This document shows, piece after piece, positions 20,251-29,620 of a stretch of DNA of 43,124 nt. The DNA is taken from NCBI RefSeq assembly GCF_016508585.1, contig NZ_JADVOP010000035.1, positions 1 to 43,124 on the forward strand. Direction: 5' to 3'. The notes beneath the pieces are model-generated. The model saw only the letters and a list, made by a program, of their open reading frames with translations, did no database searches and had not been told where the DNA came from. Positions within the stretch are counted from its first letter, which is position 1, and the number at the start of each line of letters is the position of its first letter. This DNA comes from Acinetobacter baumannii (GTDB lineage Bacteria > Pseudomonadota > Gammaproteobacteria > Pseudomonadales > Moraxellaceae). The position numbers were made by a program, and so were the translations under genes.

Positions 20251-23127
20251 TTAATCCTGGTCTCGATAGTTTGAACGAATACGACCGGCTTTCTCCCGAT
20301 CTCGACGATCTAGTAAATTTTCAATCATGCTTTGGATCTGGCGAATGTCTTGTCCCGGTGCAACATTAAAATTAATTGTAAACGTATCGCCTTGAACGAC
20401 GACTCCACTCGATCCACTTGAAGAAGCCGATAGCGGTGCTGTTTTGATTTTTCCAAGTGCAGGAGTGACATCAATTTTTTGTAGGAGTTCAGCATCGGGT
20501 TTAAATATACTGACGACATCGGCAAACTTGGCTTTCAGGTTTGGAAATGCTCGATCCAATCCGACATTTAAACCTGACATGATATGACCGCCCAAGCCTG
20601 CCATAACTCGGCTAGGTGAATGGATATCCATTGTTTTTCGCATAAAGTCAGGCATCCAACTATTAATCGTTGCCCATAGTGATTTGAGTTTTTCAAAGCC
20701 TGCCTGAATACCTTTCACCAAACCATCAATGATCATGCTTCCAAAGCCAGTGAACTTAGCAGGTAGATCAACACCGAACCAGGATAAAACTTTTGCAAAT
20801 GCTTTATAAAACAAACCGAATGGCGACCAGTTATTGATGATTGAATTTAAGATATTGATACCATTTGAAAAGGCATTTTTTACTTCATTCATTCGCCCGT
20901 TAAACCACTGGCCAATTGGTGCAAAGATGGATGAAATATGTGTCCAAACGCTGCTAAAAAAGGCTTTGATCGGTTCCCAATTGGCAATGATTAAACGTGG
21001 AATACCAATAATTGGAACAAGTAAGTTTAAGATCGGATTTTCAGCAAAGGTTTGGTCGATGCTTTGAATAATTCCTTTAATAAACGAAACCCCAGTATTA
21101 AATGCATTTTTAACGCCATTCCACAGGTTGATAAAAAAGGCTTTAATTGGCGCCCAATTTTTATAAATTAAATATGCTGCGACACCAATAGCCGTTATCG
21201 CGAATCCTATTGGGTTCATCATCAATGCACGTCCTAACCATAAGAAAACCCGACCGACCCCAAATACTGCAGTTCTTAAAATTCCGAAGACAGATGGTAA
21301 TTTACTGAATACTTTTGAGAATACTGTCGTTGTTCCACTCAATGTCCCCATAATCAAACGCATACTGAGTAAGCCTAAAATTAATGGAGAAAAGATAGCC
21401 AAAGCACCACCAATGGCGACCAGGCTAACTGCAATCGCAAGCAGCCCTGTGCCTAGCATTTTTGCCAATGTCGGATTACGTTCCATCCAACCTGTAAAAG
21501 TGGCCAATGCACCTGTGGCCATTTCAATGGCCTTTGTATAAATTGGTAAAATAGTTTGCCCGAACTGCAGATAAGCATCATGCAACTTGGCTTTTGCTTC
21601 GAGTTCTTTACCTGTCGTGGTTCCCTTTGCACGATCGCTTAATTGATCGATGTTTTCGGCACCTGCATTTAATTTTGCATTTTTATGGATCTGGTCACGC
21701 TGCTGATACATTTGGGCAAATAAGTTTGATGCTGTTCGGTTAGAGAAAATACTCCCAATTGCATCGATGACATCACCCTCTTTGGTAATGCCTTTGGCAT
21801 TTAATGCAGGAACTAAAACTTGTTCCATCCAAGCGAATTGATCTTTTTTAAACAGATCTGCACCTTTGATTGCGCCAATGTCTAAATAGGATAAATCCCC
21901 TGTTTTATTGTGTTTAACTTTGGTTGGGTCACCAATTAATCCAAACTTATCCAAATTCCCCATAGCTCGCTGCGTTGTTCGACCTTGATACAAGTTTTGA
22001 TAAGCAGACATCATGGCGGTACCGACACGGAATCCTCCCATTTCTTGGACAAGCGGCTCCATCTTGTAATAAAAGGCTTTGCTGTCCATGCCTTTGGCTG
22101 CGATACCGCCTGTTTTAATCACATTGAGCCATTCTTCAGCTTGAACACGACCACCAGTTGCCGTTATCACTTGTTGAATAATATTGGCTTGTTCTTTAAA
22201 AGCCGAATCACTCTTTAACCCATTACGCATTTCAATGACTTTGAGCATGTCCATGAATTTTTTTTCATTTTCTGCGCCTGCTTCATTGCCATACATGGCT
22301 TCATTGGCAAATTTCATCTTGGCCAACATCGGTGCAACCATTTTTGCGTGATGGACGTCTGCGAATGCCGTTACACCGTCTAGGACCAGGTTCATATTGT
22401 CTAAAGTCGAAGTACCGAATGTTTTCATCGCCTTGGCATATTTGGTCGCTTCTTCGGTTGCTTCTTTGCCTAAACCTAAAGATCCAATTTTGTTTTGAGC
22501 TATGTCCATGCTCTTGTTTTCTTCGATCGGCTTACGCATAGAATAAAGTACGCCTGCCCCCGTTGCAGCTGCTCCAACACCGTACATGGCTGCAGTACGC
22601 ACTTGCCCTGCAGTCTTATGATAATTTTGTTGAAGTTGAGCCATACGTTTAAGCCGTTGCTCTTGTTCACGCATGGACTGATTGGCTTGGCTAAGACGAG
22701 TTTTTAATTTCTGTTGATGTTCAGCAAGCCGATTTGTTGAAAGTCCAGAACTATTCATTTCTGAGCGCATACGCTGTAACTGTATACGATTACTTTCGTA
22801 CTCTTGCTTTAACTTTTTGGCTTTGTTAGTTGCCTTATCAAATTCCCTGGTCAGATCTGCAGATGGATTAGCTTTCATCTGTTGACGTAAATTCTTAATA
22901 TGGTTTTGGAGATCTTGCAGTGATTTTGCTTGATCTTGAACGGCTTTCTTTTGTTTTTGATAGCCGTCTATTTTTTTCTGTTGATCATTTAATGCTTTAA
23001 TTTCATTTCTAGTTTTTTTTAAAGCATTACTGGCAGCATTACTGCTACCAATAATCGTTTTTAGTGCAGGACTTAAAGTATTTTTAGCCCCGAAAATGAC
23101 TTCTAATTTTAACTTACTACTCATCAT
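20251..23127 (-). CDS. T: Tail tape-measure protein gpT
   Basis: About 958 residues from the ATG at 23127; the frame is open to a TTG at 23145 and has other ATGs at 23136 and 23124. N-terminal coiled coils (about 20-185, with repeated Lys/Gln/Glu heptads) and a hydrophobic stretch (about 560-600, GLLAIAVSLVAIGGALAIFSP) are classic for tape measures; the C-terminus has MDIHSPSRVMAGLGGHIMSGL. Its length sets the tail length, and it passes into the host envelope at infection. It overlaps the E' reading frame. Confidence 0.92.
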   Translation of the reverse strand: MMSSKLKLEVIFGAKNTLSPALKTIIGSSNAASNALKKTRNEIKALNDQQKKIDGYQKQKKAVQDQAKSLQDLQNHIKNLRQQMKANPSADLTREFDKATNKAKKLKQEYESNRIQLQRMRSEMNSSGLSTNRLAEHQQKLKTRLSQANQSMREQEQRLKRMAQLQQNYHKTAGQVRTAAMYGVGAAATGAGVLYSMRKPIEENKSMDIAQNKIGSLGLGKEATEEATKYAKAMKTFGTSTLDNMNLVLDGVTAFADVHHAKMVAPMLAKMKFANEAMYGNEAGAENEKKFMDMLKVIEMRNGLKSDSAFKEQANIIQQVITATGGRVQAEEWLNVIKTGGIAAKGMDSKAFYYKMEPLVQEMGGFRVGTAMMSAYQNLYQGRTTQRAMGNLDKFGLIGDPTKVKHNKTGDLSYLDIGAIKGADLFKKDQFAWMEQVLVPALNAKGITKEGDVIDAIGSIFSNRTASNLFAQMYQQRDQIHKNAKLNAGAENIDQLSDRAKGTTTGKELEAKAKLHDAYLQFGQTILPIYTKAIEMATGALATFTGWMERNPTLAKMLGTGLLAIAVSLVAIGGALAIFSPLILGLLSMRLIMGTLSGTTTVFSKVFSKLPSVFGILRTAVFGVGRVFLWLGRALMMNPIGFAITAIGVAAYLIYKNWAPIKAFFINLWNGVKNAFNTGVSFIKGIIQSIDQTFAENPILNLLVPIIGIPRLIIANWEPIKAFFSSVWTHISSIFAPIGQWFNGRMNEVKNAFSNGINILNSIINNWSPFGLFYKAFAKVLSWFGVDLPAKFTGFGSMIIDGLVKGIQAGFEKLKSLWATINSWMPDFMRKTMDIHSPSRVMAGLGGHIMSGLNVGLDRAFPNLKAKFADVVSIFKPDAELLQKIDVTPALGKIKTAPLSASSSGSSGVVVQGDTFTINFNVAPGQDIRQIQSMIENLLDRRDREKAGRIRSNYRDQD

Positions 23128-23604
23128 CCGCCCCATTCCGCTCAATGGCTTTCTGGTGCCATTCCATCAATTCACTGAGTGACATATCTGTAAAAGCCTG
23201 CGGTTGCCAGTGAAAAACAACCGCAATATTGGCTATGGCATCGTCTACTGTTGGAGTGCAATTTCCGCACGTACTGATTTCGGCTGCAAAAAACCAATGA
23301 TGACCGCCCCCATCTGAATGATATCGACAGGATCAACTTGGTAATCAAGCTGTTGTTTGGTCAATGTTGGATTTGAAGTACATAGTGGAAGCAAAGTACA
23401 AATCGAATTGACATCGCCATTCAAGATGTCTGCAATACGCACTTTCCGTAATGCCGGCACACTTGGCTTACGTACTTCAACCGAGCTGATTTCTGTATTT
23501 CCAATTTTAAAAGGCGTATCTAGTTCTACGACTTCCATGTCTGGTTGGATGGCTTGTAGGTTTTGGATCTGTTCAGATGTTTGTTCTGTTTTTTGAGTTT
23601 GCAT
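23117..23604 (-). CDS. E': Tail assembly chaperone E+E' (programmed -1 frameshift product)
   Basis: A second product of the E gene. At the heptamer T TTT TTG (23287-23293, read on minus in the codons GGT TTT TTG) a -1 shift leads into a frame that is open to the TAG at 23117, adding about 55 residues including ANIAVVFHWQPQAFTDMSLS and ELMEWHQKAIER. That extension matches the P2 E' type. Such E/E+E' pairs chaperone the tape measure during tail assembly; only a fraction of ribosomes shift. Confidence 0.85.
23245..23604 (-). CDS. E: Tail assembly chaperone gpE
   Basis: 119 residues ending at the zero-frame stop at 23245. TPFKIGNTEISSVEVRKPSVPALRKV and DPVDIIQMGAVIIGFL are typical of P2-type E proteins. 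It works with the frameshifted E+E' to fold and load the tape measure. It lies downstream of a terminator hairpin that should reduce its level compared with the tube and sheath genes. Confidence 0.88.
   Translation of the reverse strand: MQTQKTEQTSEQIQNLQAIQPDMEVVELDTPFKIGNTEISSVEVRKPSVPALRKVRIADILNGDVNSICTLLPLCTSNPTLTKQQLDYQVDPVDIIQMGAVIIGFLQPKSVRAEIALQQ
23287..23293 (-). other. Slippery heptamer T TTT TTG for -1 frameshift
   Basis: The heptamer is in the correct zero frame (xxT TTT TTG) near the end of E, and the -1 frame continues into an E'-like extension. The same heptamer class is used in P2. Confidence 0.85.
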
Positions 23605-23631
23605 AGCAAATTCCTTAAATAAATTTGATGT

Positions 23632-23665
23632 AAAAAAACCTTCTGCAGTACGAAACTACAGAAGG
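23632..23665 (-). terminator. Attenuating terminator between FII and E
   Basis: On the minus strand CCTTCTG-AGT / ACT-CAGAAGG (one mismatch) with a short loop is followed by seven T. It lies inside the FI-D operon and so should act as a partial terminator. Confidence 0.7.
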
Positions 23666-23675
23666 GTAGGAAAAA

Positions 23676-24191
23676 CTAAAGACCTATGTTTTTACGGTGC
23701 TCGGCAAGCATGTCGACACCCTTCACTTTTTCAATCATGTTCGGAATATCGATTTCGATGTATTCCTGGCCATCGATGGTGATTTTTAAATATGACCAGA
23801 TGGTTTTGATTGAAAGTTCAGTGTCATCGCCTGCTTTGGCATTACCGAGATCAATTTCTTCATGACGTCCACGAACGACAATTTCGAGTGCAGTGGTTTC
23901 ACCTGTATCGTCACGTTGATAAGATCCTGCAAAACGCAAACCTAGTGCGCTCACTGTTGCAGCACCATATTGACCAATGACCAATGGATCGATACCGCCA
24001 AGCTTCCAAGCGAATTCGATCATGTCATCCGACAGACCAGCATCCCACTTGATATTTCCACTCATACCACCGCCTCGCCAGTCTTCCAACTTACGCCCAA
24101 GCTTTGGCAAGGTCACTTCACCTGTTTCACCAAGATACGAATTACCTTCGTTGAACAGGTTCATTTTTTTTAATTTTTTAGGTAAAGCCAT
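23676..24191 (-). CDS. FII: Major tail tube protein gpFII
   Basis: 171 residues, the same size as P2 FII (172). It has the typical start MALPKKLKKMNLFNEG and the beta-sandwich sequence LKITIDGQEYIEIDIPNMIEKV. It forms the inner tube of the contractile tail. It begins 13 bases after the sheath gene, with AGGACA as ribosome-binding site, and is followed by an attenuating terminator, which would allow a high level of tube and sheath protein. Confidence 0.92.
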   Translation of the reverse strand: MALPKKLKKMNLFNEGNSYLGETGEVTLPKLGRKLEDWRGGGMSGNIKWDAGLSDDMIEFAWKLGGIDPLVIGQYGAATVSALGLRFAGSYQRDDTGETTALEIVVRGRHEEIDLGNAKAGDDTELSIKTIWSYLKITIDGQEYIEIDIPNMIEKVKGVDMLAEHRKNIGL

Positions 24192-24204
24192 GATTTATGT
24201 CCTG

Positions 24205-25374
24205 TTATGAAGTCATACGAGAGGCAAAATTAGACAAGTATTTGTCTGTAATGCGTTGTCGGAGGGTTAAATCTTCAAGCGGTGGTACCGGTCCATAATC
24301 GTAATCCAGTCGTAATTGACCATTTTTTAAAGTTTCTTTACTGTTTGCGTCTGGATCGAACCAACATTCAGCATCGATGATGTAACCTTGAGTTTTTAGA
24401 TCACGGAATTTGGCATTAATGCCCTCAACAATATCTTTGGCTAAAGTCGGATGAAGTGGTTTGTCGACTGCCCACATGTGCCCCTCTGCCATCGTGTCTG
24501 AAATCACTTGGGCTGTACGGGTATAGTTTTCAAACTGGAATAATGGATCTTCCGAACATGTACGAGACCCCCATAGACGGAAGCCGTCACGTTGAATCAA
24601 TGTGGTGATTTCATTGGAGTTGAGATATCCGGCATCGGTGTCCATGCTTTGAAGTTCCCAAGACACATCTTTTGAAATGCCTGTAACGCCATTGACTGGA
24701 ACGTTTGATATTGTTTTGTGCCAACCGATATCATTATCAATTTTTGCTCGTAAGCCTAAAGCCCGTGCTGTAGCTTCAAATGTAGTTGTGCTTGAAGTAG
24801 CGGTATCCCAACCTAGGAAATCTGGATAAATCAACATCGTTTCACGAGAACCGATTGCATCTCGATACGCTGCAGCTTCTTCTTTGGTTTCACAACCATA
24901 TGCAGACAAGTAGTTAAAGGCTTTCAGTTTAGGTGCAAGCGCAGCAAAAGCAGTCGCAACTTCAGGAAAATCGAGTCCTGGTGCACCCAAAATTCGTGGT
25001 TTAACTTTTAAGTGTTGTTCTGCAGTCAATAAGGCTTTCATGCCTGTATATTTGCCGTTGACTTGCCCACCAATCACAGCCGTTTTTTGTTCAGCTTCAT
25101 CGGTTTTTTGTTCAACGCGAACAACAACAACGACAGCTTTAGTTTGGTCAACAATGGCTTGTAACGAGCGTGCCAATGTCCCCTTTTCGCCCGCTTTTTC
25201 AATTGAACCTTGAATGTCGGTGATGAGTACAGCTGTATTCAGTGGAAAGAGTAACGGATCTGCATCTTCAGCTGTTGCAATCATACCAATGACTGAAGTT
25301 GATACAGTCCGAATCGGACGGGAGCCGTTGTTGAGTTCTAAGACTCGGACTCCGTGAAAATAATCTGTAGCCAT
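24205..25374 (-). CDS. FI: Tail sheath protein gpFI
   Basis: 389 residues (P2 FI has 396). N-terminal MATDYFHGVRVLELNNGSRPIRTVSTSVIGMI and the internal AFNYLSAYGCETKEEAAAYRD, SNEITTLIQRDGFRLWGSRTCSEDP segments are those of the phage sheath family. It makes the contractile outer sheath. The ATG lies directly after a long terminator hairpin; the late activator dyad is about 90 bases upstream. It is the first gene of the PF-type transcript FI-FII-E-T-U-D. Confidence 0.93.
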   Translation of the reverse strand: MATDYFHGVRVLELNNGSRPIRTVSTSVIGMIATAEDADPLLFPLNTAVLITDIQGSIEKAGEKGTLARSLQAIVDQTKAVVVVVRVEQKTDEAEQKTAVIGGQVNGKYTGMKALLTAEQHLKVKPRILGAPGLDFPEVATAFAALAPKLKAFNYLSAYGCETKEEAAAYRDAIGSRETMLIYPDFLGWDTATSSTTTFEATARALGLRAKIDNDIGWHKTISNVPVNGVTGISKDVSWELQSMDTDAGYLNSNEITTLIQRDGFRLWGSRTCSEDPLFQFENYTRTAQVISDTMAEGHMWAVDKPLHPTLAKDIVEGINAKFRDLKTQGYIIDAECWFDPDANSKETLKNGQLRLDYDYGPVPPLEDLTLRQRITDKYLSNFASRMTS

Positions 25375-25375
25375 A

Positions 25376-25419
25376 TAAAAAGCCTGTGATCTGTTGTTTT
25401 GTATTCAGATCACAGGCTT
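25376..25419 (-). terminator. Terminator of the V-to-G transcript, in the leader of FI
   Basis: A perfect 14-bp stem, AAGCCTGTGATCTG (25380-25393) with CAGATCACAGGCTT (25406-25419), followed on the minus strand by TTTTT just before the FI start codon. It lies downstream of the PF dyad, so PF-started transcripts must also pass it. Confidence 0.8.
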
Positions 25420-25451
25420 ACAAATTGTGCCTAAAACGGCTATTTTTTGCC

Positions 25452-25474
25452 GTTGTAGTGGTGATGTTTACAAC
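25452..25474 (-). promoter_or_regulatory. Ogr-type activator dyad, PF promoter
   Basis: GTTGTA-N11-TACAAC between G and FI. Read on the minus strand it differs from the dyad at 31547 at only two bases. Same position as the P2 PF late promoter. Confidence 0.75.
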
Positions 25475-25485
25475 TTAATTAAGCA

Positions 25486-26115
25486 TTAAAAAGTTAAAGC
25501 TTGTTTCCAAAGGTCATTAATTTTCTGATCATCTAACTCCAATATATCTGCCATAACTTTTAAGCTTGTGCTTGTTCTCTCAAAAATTTGAGCATCTTCC
25601 CATTCAATTTGTATTATTTGCCGTTGCTTAATGTCATCGATACTTTTGATTTTTTCTTCAATATAAGAAAGATCGAAGTCATTTTGAACTAAAGCTAGTC
25701 TGAATTGTCTTCTTGTCAGTGGCGGTAATATAGCTATTTCGTCACTGATAATTTTTTCTTCTGTTCGTTGGTCTACCCAAGCATTGTCTAACCATGTTTC
25801 ATAAATTGAGTTAGGTTTAAGCAATGTAAACCCATCTTTAACATCACCCACATAATCGATTTTGACTTCACTTTGATCAATAATGTTGTAAGCGGTCATA
25901 TTGCGATAATCATTCACAATTGACCATTTTTGTGCACTTAAATCAAAAATGGCAATTTTAGACTTAGGGATTTTCGGCGGTTTAATGTCTGTACTATTTG
26001 CTGCTAGACCTGTGTCTTTTAACCAATTGTATTCAAAAGCACCACAATAAATCATCTCTGAATCATAAGAATAAGCTGTTATAACTTGGTCTTTTTCTGA
26101 AAATTTAATATTCAT
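25486..26115 (-). CDS. G: Tail fibre assembly protein gpG
   Basis: 209 residues. The C-terminal half (LPPLTRRQFRLALVQNDFDLSYIEEKIKSI and QRQIIQIEWEDAQIFER) is the tail fibre assembly chaperone signature, and a DNAWVDQRTEEKI segment precedes it. It is needed to fold the tail fibre encoded just upstream (3-base gap). It is the last gene of the V-to-G transcript, before a strong terminator. Confidence 0.88.
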   Translation of the reverse strand: MNIKFSEKDQVITAYSYDSEMIYCGAFEYNWLKDTGLAANSTDIKPPKIPKSKIAIFDLSAQKWSIVNDYRNMTAYNIIDQSEVKIDYVGDVKDGFTLLKPNSIYETWLDNAWVDQRTEEKIISDEIAILPPLTRRQFRLALVQNDFDLSYIEEKIKSIDDIKQRQIIQIEWEDAQIFERTSTSLKVMADILELDDQKINDLWKQALTF

Positions 26116-26117
26116 AG

Positions 26118-29087
26118 TTAAATCGCTCTAACAATATAATTGAATGCAATATTTCGTGGTCTATTTTCGGATGCGGTTGGCACAACTCTTGATGCATCAA
26201 AACTAAAAACACTTTGTTGTGCAGTATCCCCAGATTGTCTGTGCCCCCCTCCAGTTTGGAAAAAAGCGCCTTCAGAACGATCACCTAAACCACCTGAAAA
26301 TGTTCCCGTTATATTTCTTATAGCATCACCTTGGAAGCTTCTAATTCCCCGTAATGAATCTACACCTCTTCCCGCATCCCAACCACGGATAAACTCACCG
26401 CGCATATCTATTAAATAAGCTCCGTAGACTGAATATAAAATAGGGTAGCTTGATTGAGAAATTGCTTGTCCCATCATTGCTATATATCCAGGAGGAATTG
26501 CATCTCCGGCAAATGGAATGGGTGAAACTTCTGCAACATGGCTGTCGAGGACTCGCCATGGCGTAAATGCAGCATTCCCACCCCAACTTTGACGCACTGC
26601 TACAGATCCATTCAGGCTGTCGTTATGTGAATAATAAGTTTGATGGATCGTATTTCCTGTAACTCTTACTTCTAAAACACCATACGGATAAAGACCAGAA
26701 ATGTTTACATCTGCAGCTAAGTAAAAACCATCACTGATCGCATCATTAATACTTGCAGAATTTACATTACCTAAATAACGCATCGGTGCTGCAATATTAA
26801 TATCACCTGTACCATCAAAATTTACACCGTTTATCATTCGCGGATTTTGAAGTCTAGATGCAGTCGCAGCATTGCAATCAATACCATTTGAATTTAAACG
26901 AGCTACGATACTGCCATTTTGTGCGTTTATAAAATTAAATACACCACTGTAAACATTAAAATTCATTCGATCTAAGCCACTTCGTCCCATATCAATATAG
27001 TGATAAGAGTCCGCAAGCAACATGCCTGTATCAGCTGTCAAATTTCCTGAAACATCATTTGTTCCATCAAAATTTTGCCCAAATATTTTTCGAGCATTTA
27101 AAAGTTTTGTTGCTAGAGGTGCTATTCCCCCATTTTCTGTGACTACGCGATCAAAATTCTTTTCAAAGCCGACGCTATCACGAGATGATCTATAGTAAAG
27201 TCCACCATTACTATAATATGCTAAAAGTTGAATTGCAGAAGCTGAACCTGCACCTAGAAAGTGAAGTACATTTGCAGAAAATCCATTTTCATTTTTTTGG
27301 TAAACGCCACTTTTAGCATTCCATGCCGGGTACTCATTAGATGCAGCAGTGATACCATTTGCATAAAAAGCTGTTGTGTCTTGAATATTAATATCCGTGG
27401 TACCATCAAAATCCACATTGTTGATCTTTCGAGCTACTTGAAGTTTGGAAGCAGATGGCGCAATACCTTGTCCGTTGCCCGTACCGCCACAATCTACAGA
27501 TAAAGGTATATATCCTGAAGTCGGACTAAAACTCCCCCAACGATTTGAGTTTATAAATAAGTAGCGCCCCGATGTTGAGTGCATGCTCGCTTCATCTCTT
27601 GTAGATACAAAAGATGAAGCATGTATATTCTTTGATGTTTTTGTGTCACCGTTATAATCAAGTAGTATTAACTCATTTTTTACTGAATTTCTCGCTTCTG
27701 CATCTTGTACTGAATTTGAATTATATTGACGTACAAAAATTGGTTCTGTTCCATCATCTCCTGTTGCTATTTCTAAGTAGCCCGAATTTATAAGATCAGC
27801 TCCTACACCTATCCAACCAGCGTCATTATCTCCAGCAATACCTTTGGCAAGATATTTAAATCCGAGCCCAAAACCAGTGACCCGGACTCCATGTTCAAAT
27901 GTATTAATACCAGAAAATGTTTGATTGTCTGTATATGCAATTTCTCTTGGTGCACCCCAACTTTCTGCGCCAAAATTATTCTGGAAATGATAAATTCGTT
28001 GTGCTGTTTTATCTAAAAATAGACCATTCGCTTTACCACCTGATTGATCATGATAAGTATTGAATGCTAAAAAGTCTCCATATAAAGCACCGTTACTGCT
28101 TCCATAGCGAATGCCTGCATAATCTGCAAAGTAGCATCCGAAACGATCTAAACCAATCTGAGCCGGAGAAACATTTCTTTGGTCTTTGGCTTTTATTGAA
28201 CCGTCCAAAAGTCCCGTAAATTCGGGTGCAGTCACCTTTCCTACAGAATAAAATGTACCGTAATTACTTACGCCATTTCCATTAATTAAAAAGCGTAAAT
28301 TTGAATTTCCTAGGGTTACACCGAAGCCTGCAGTTTCTTGAGATCCACTTCTTACATTTCCGATCTGCCATTCTGATTCATACCATCCAAATGACATGGC
28401 GTGAATGATAGAGGCTAATTCTGTAGGTCCGTTTGTAGTAATTGAACCTGCTTTATTTAACAACGTTTTAATAGGTGAATTTTCACCAGTATTGATATTA
28501 ATCTCACCCGTTAAAGTACCCCCCGATTTATCAAATTTGTCATCTTGAAGTTTTTTACCTTGCTTTGCTGACAAAGGTTTATTGGAAGCATCTGTTGTTA
28601 GATTATCTACAATCTCGGCTCGTTTAATATAGTTTTCTTCCACCCATGCCTGAGTTGCATAAATCAAAGACTGATCCAAAGTGATGGCAACAACATTCCC
28701 ATCTCTTACATCGAGAGTGAATTTTAACCGGTATTCCGAAACGCCAGATGGATCTGCAACTTTTTCAAACGGTGCATGCGAACCATGTGAAATTAATTTA
28801 CCATCTGCAATGACACCCATTTCACGAATCCAGAACCCACCGATATTCGATGGAATAATGGTTTCTACAACAATCCAATTACTAACAGTCGGATGACGTT
28901 CATACTTGGTCACCGCTTGTCGATGTACTTCTTTCACTAAAGTTGTTCTAGTTTTGGATGGCGTTGGAACAGATCCATTGCCGTCACCAAAGGCAATATG
29001 GGTAATATTTAATTTAGTGTTTGTTGCAATCGCTTTTGCGATTTCTGCGTCACCCAAAGTCGTGGTGACATTATAGTATTCTGCCAT
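26118..29087 (-). CDS. H: Tail fibre protein gpH
   Basis: 989 residues. The N-terminus (about 1-155: YYNVTTTLGDAEIAKAIATN, HIAFGDGNG, GGFWIREMGVIADG) is the conserved phage tail-collar/DUF3751 attachment part. The shaft has at least three repeats of the type RxIxxxxFDGTxDI (near residues 555, 673 and 755). The C-terminal part (IPFAGDAIPPGYIAMMGQAIS, LIDMRGEFIRGWDAGRGVD) is a tail-collar receptor tip ending in AFNYIVRAI. It binds the host surface receptor and sets host range. Between I and G, as in P2. Confidence 0.9.
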   Translation of the reverse strand: MAEYYNVTTTLGDAEIAKAIATNTKLNITHIAFGDGNGSVPTPSKTRTTLVKEVHRQAVTKYERHPTVSNWIVVETIIPSNIGGFWIREMGVIADGKLISHGSHAPFEKVADPSGVSEYRLKFTLDVRDGNVVAITLDQSLIYATQAWVEENYIKRAEIVDNLTTDASNKPLSAKQGKKLQDDKFDKSGGTLTGEININTGENSPIKTLLNKAGSITTNGPTELASIIHAMSFGWYESEWQIGNVRSGSQETAGFGVTLGNSNLRFLINGNGVSNYGTFYSVGKVTAPEFTGLLDGSIKAKDQRNVSPAQIGLDRFGCYFADYAGIRYGSSNGALYGDFLAFNTYHDQSGGKANGLFLDKTAQRIYHFQNNFGAESWGAPREIAYTDNQTFSGINTFEHGVRVTGFGLGFKYLAKGIAGDNDAGWIGVGADLINSGYLEIATGDDGTEPIFVRQYNSNSVQDAEARNSVKNELILLDYNGDTKTSKNIHASSFVSTRDEASMHSTSGRYLFINSNRWGSFSPTSGYIPLSVDCGGTGNGQGIAPSASKLQVARKINNVDFDGTTDINIQDTTAFYANGITAASNEYPAWNAKSGVYQKNENGFSANVLHFLGAGSASAIQLLAYYSNGGLYYRSSRDSVGFEKNFDRVVTENGGIAPLATKLLNARKIFGQNFDGTNDVSGNLTADTGMLLADSYHYIDMGRSGLDRMNFNVYSGVFNFINAQNGSIVARLNSNGIDCNAATASRLQNPRMINGVNFDGTGDINIAAPMRYLGNVNSASINDAISDGFYLAADVNISGLYPYGVLEVRVTGNTIHQTYYSHNDSLNGSVAVRQSWGGNAAFTPWRVLDSHVAEVSPIPFAGDAIPPGYIAMMGQAISQSSYPILYSVYGAYLIDMRGEFIRGWDAGRGVDSLRGIRSFQGDAIRNITGTFSGGLGDRSEGAFFQTGGGHRQSGDTAQQSVFSFDASRVVPTASENRPRNIAFNYIVRAI

Positions 29088-29089
29088 TA

Positions 29090-29620
29090 TTAATTTCTCG
29101 GAAGACTTGAATAAGTAAGTGCTGTTTGGTGAACAATCGTATTTGTTAAGATCAAAACAGGATTCGATGTAATGGTTAAATTCGCTAAATGACGTGATGC
29201 AGATTTTGCATCTGATACAAGTCGTCTAACTTCATAAAACACTTCTGAGCTAAGACTTTTGCCAATCAGGTCCAGTTCTAAATTGAATGTTCCTGGTCTA
29301 AGATTTGGCGTTGCCTTAAACCATTCAATTAACTTGACTTCATAGCCGAACGGCTCTAGTGCTCGACGAATCGATGTCGCTGTGCCTTTAATTTTGTGCT
29401 GTTCTTTGGCATTTTTAATTACAGTACGTTTTAAACTGTCTTGCCAATTGTCATCCCAATAATCAACAGATCTTTGCCATGCAATAAATGGAAGAAACTG
29501 TGGTGGAACGTGATCAATATCTTTTATGATACGAATTGATTGAATATCAAAAGCTTTTTTATTGACTTCAGCTAGATTTCTTTCAAGTTGTGTGGCATTT
29601 GGAGGTAGTAATGATTTCAT
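29090..29620 (-). CDS. I: Baseplate protein gpI
   Basis: 176 residues from the ATG at 29620, which overlaps the J stop (ATGA); the frame to 29671 is a read-back into J. MKSLLPPNATQLERNLAEV and PFIAWQRSVDYWDDNW, IRRALEPFGYEVKLIEWF are typical of P2 I. It is a baseplate component joining the wedge to the tail fibre. It is 2 bases ahead of the tail fibre gene. Confidence 0.9.
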   Translation of the reverse strand: MKSLLPPNATQLERNLAEVNKKAFDIQSIRIIKDIDHVPPQFLPFIAWQRSVDYWDDNWQDSLKRTVIKNAKEQHKIKGTATSIRRALEPFGYEVKLIEWFKATPNLRPGTFNLELDLIGKSLSSEVFYEVRRLVSDAKSASRHLANLTITSNPVLILTNTIVHQTALTYSSLPRN

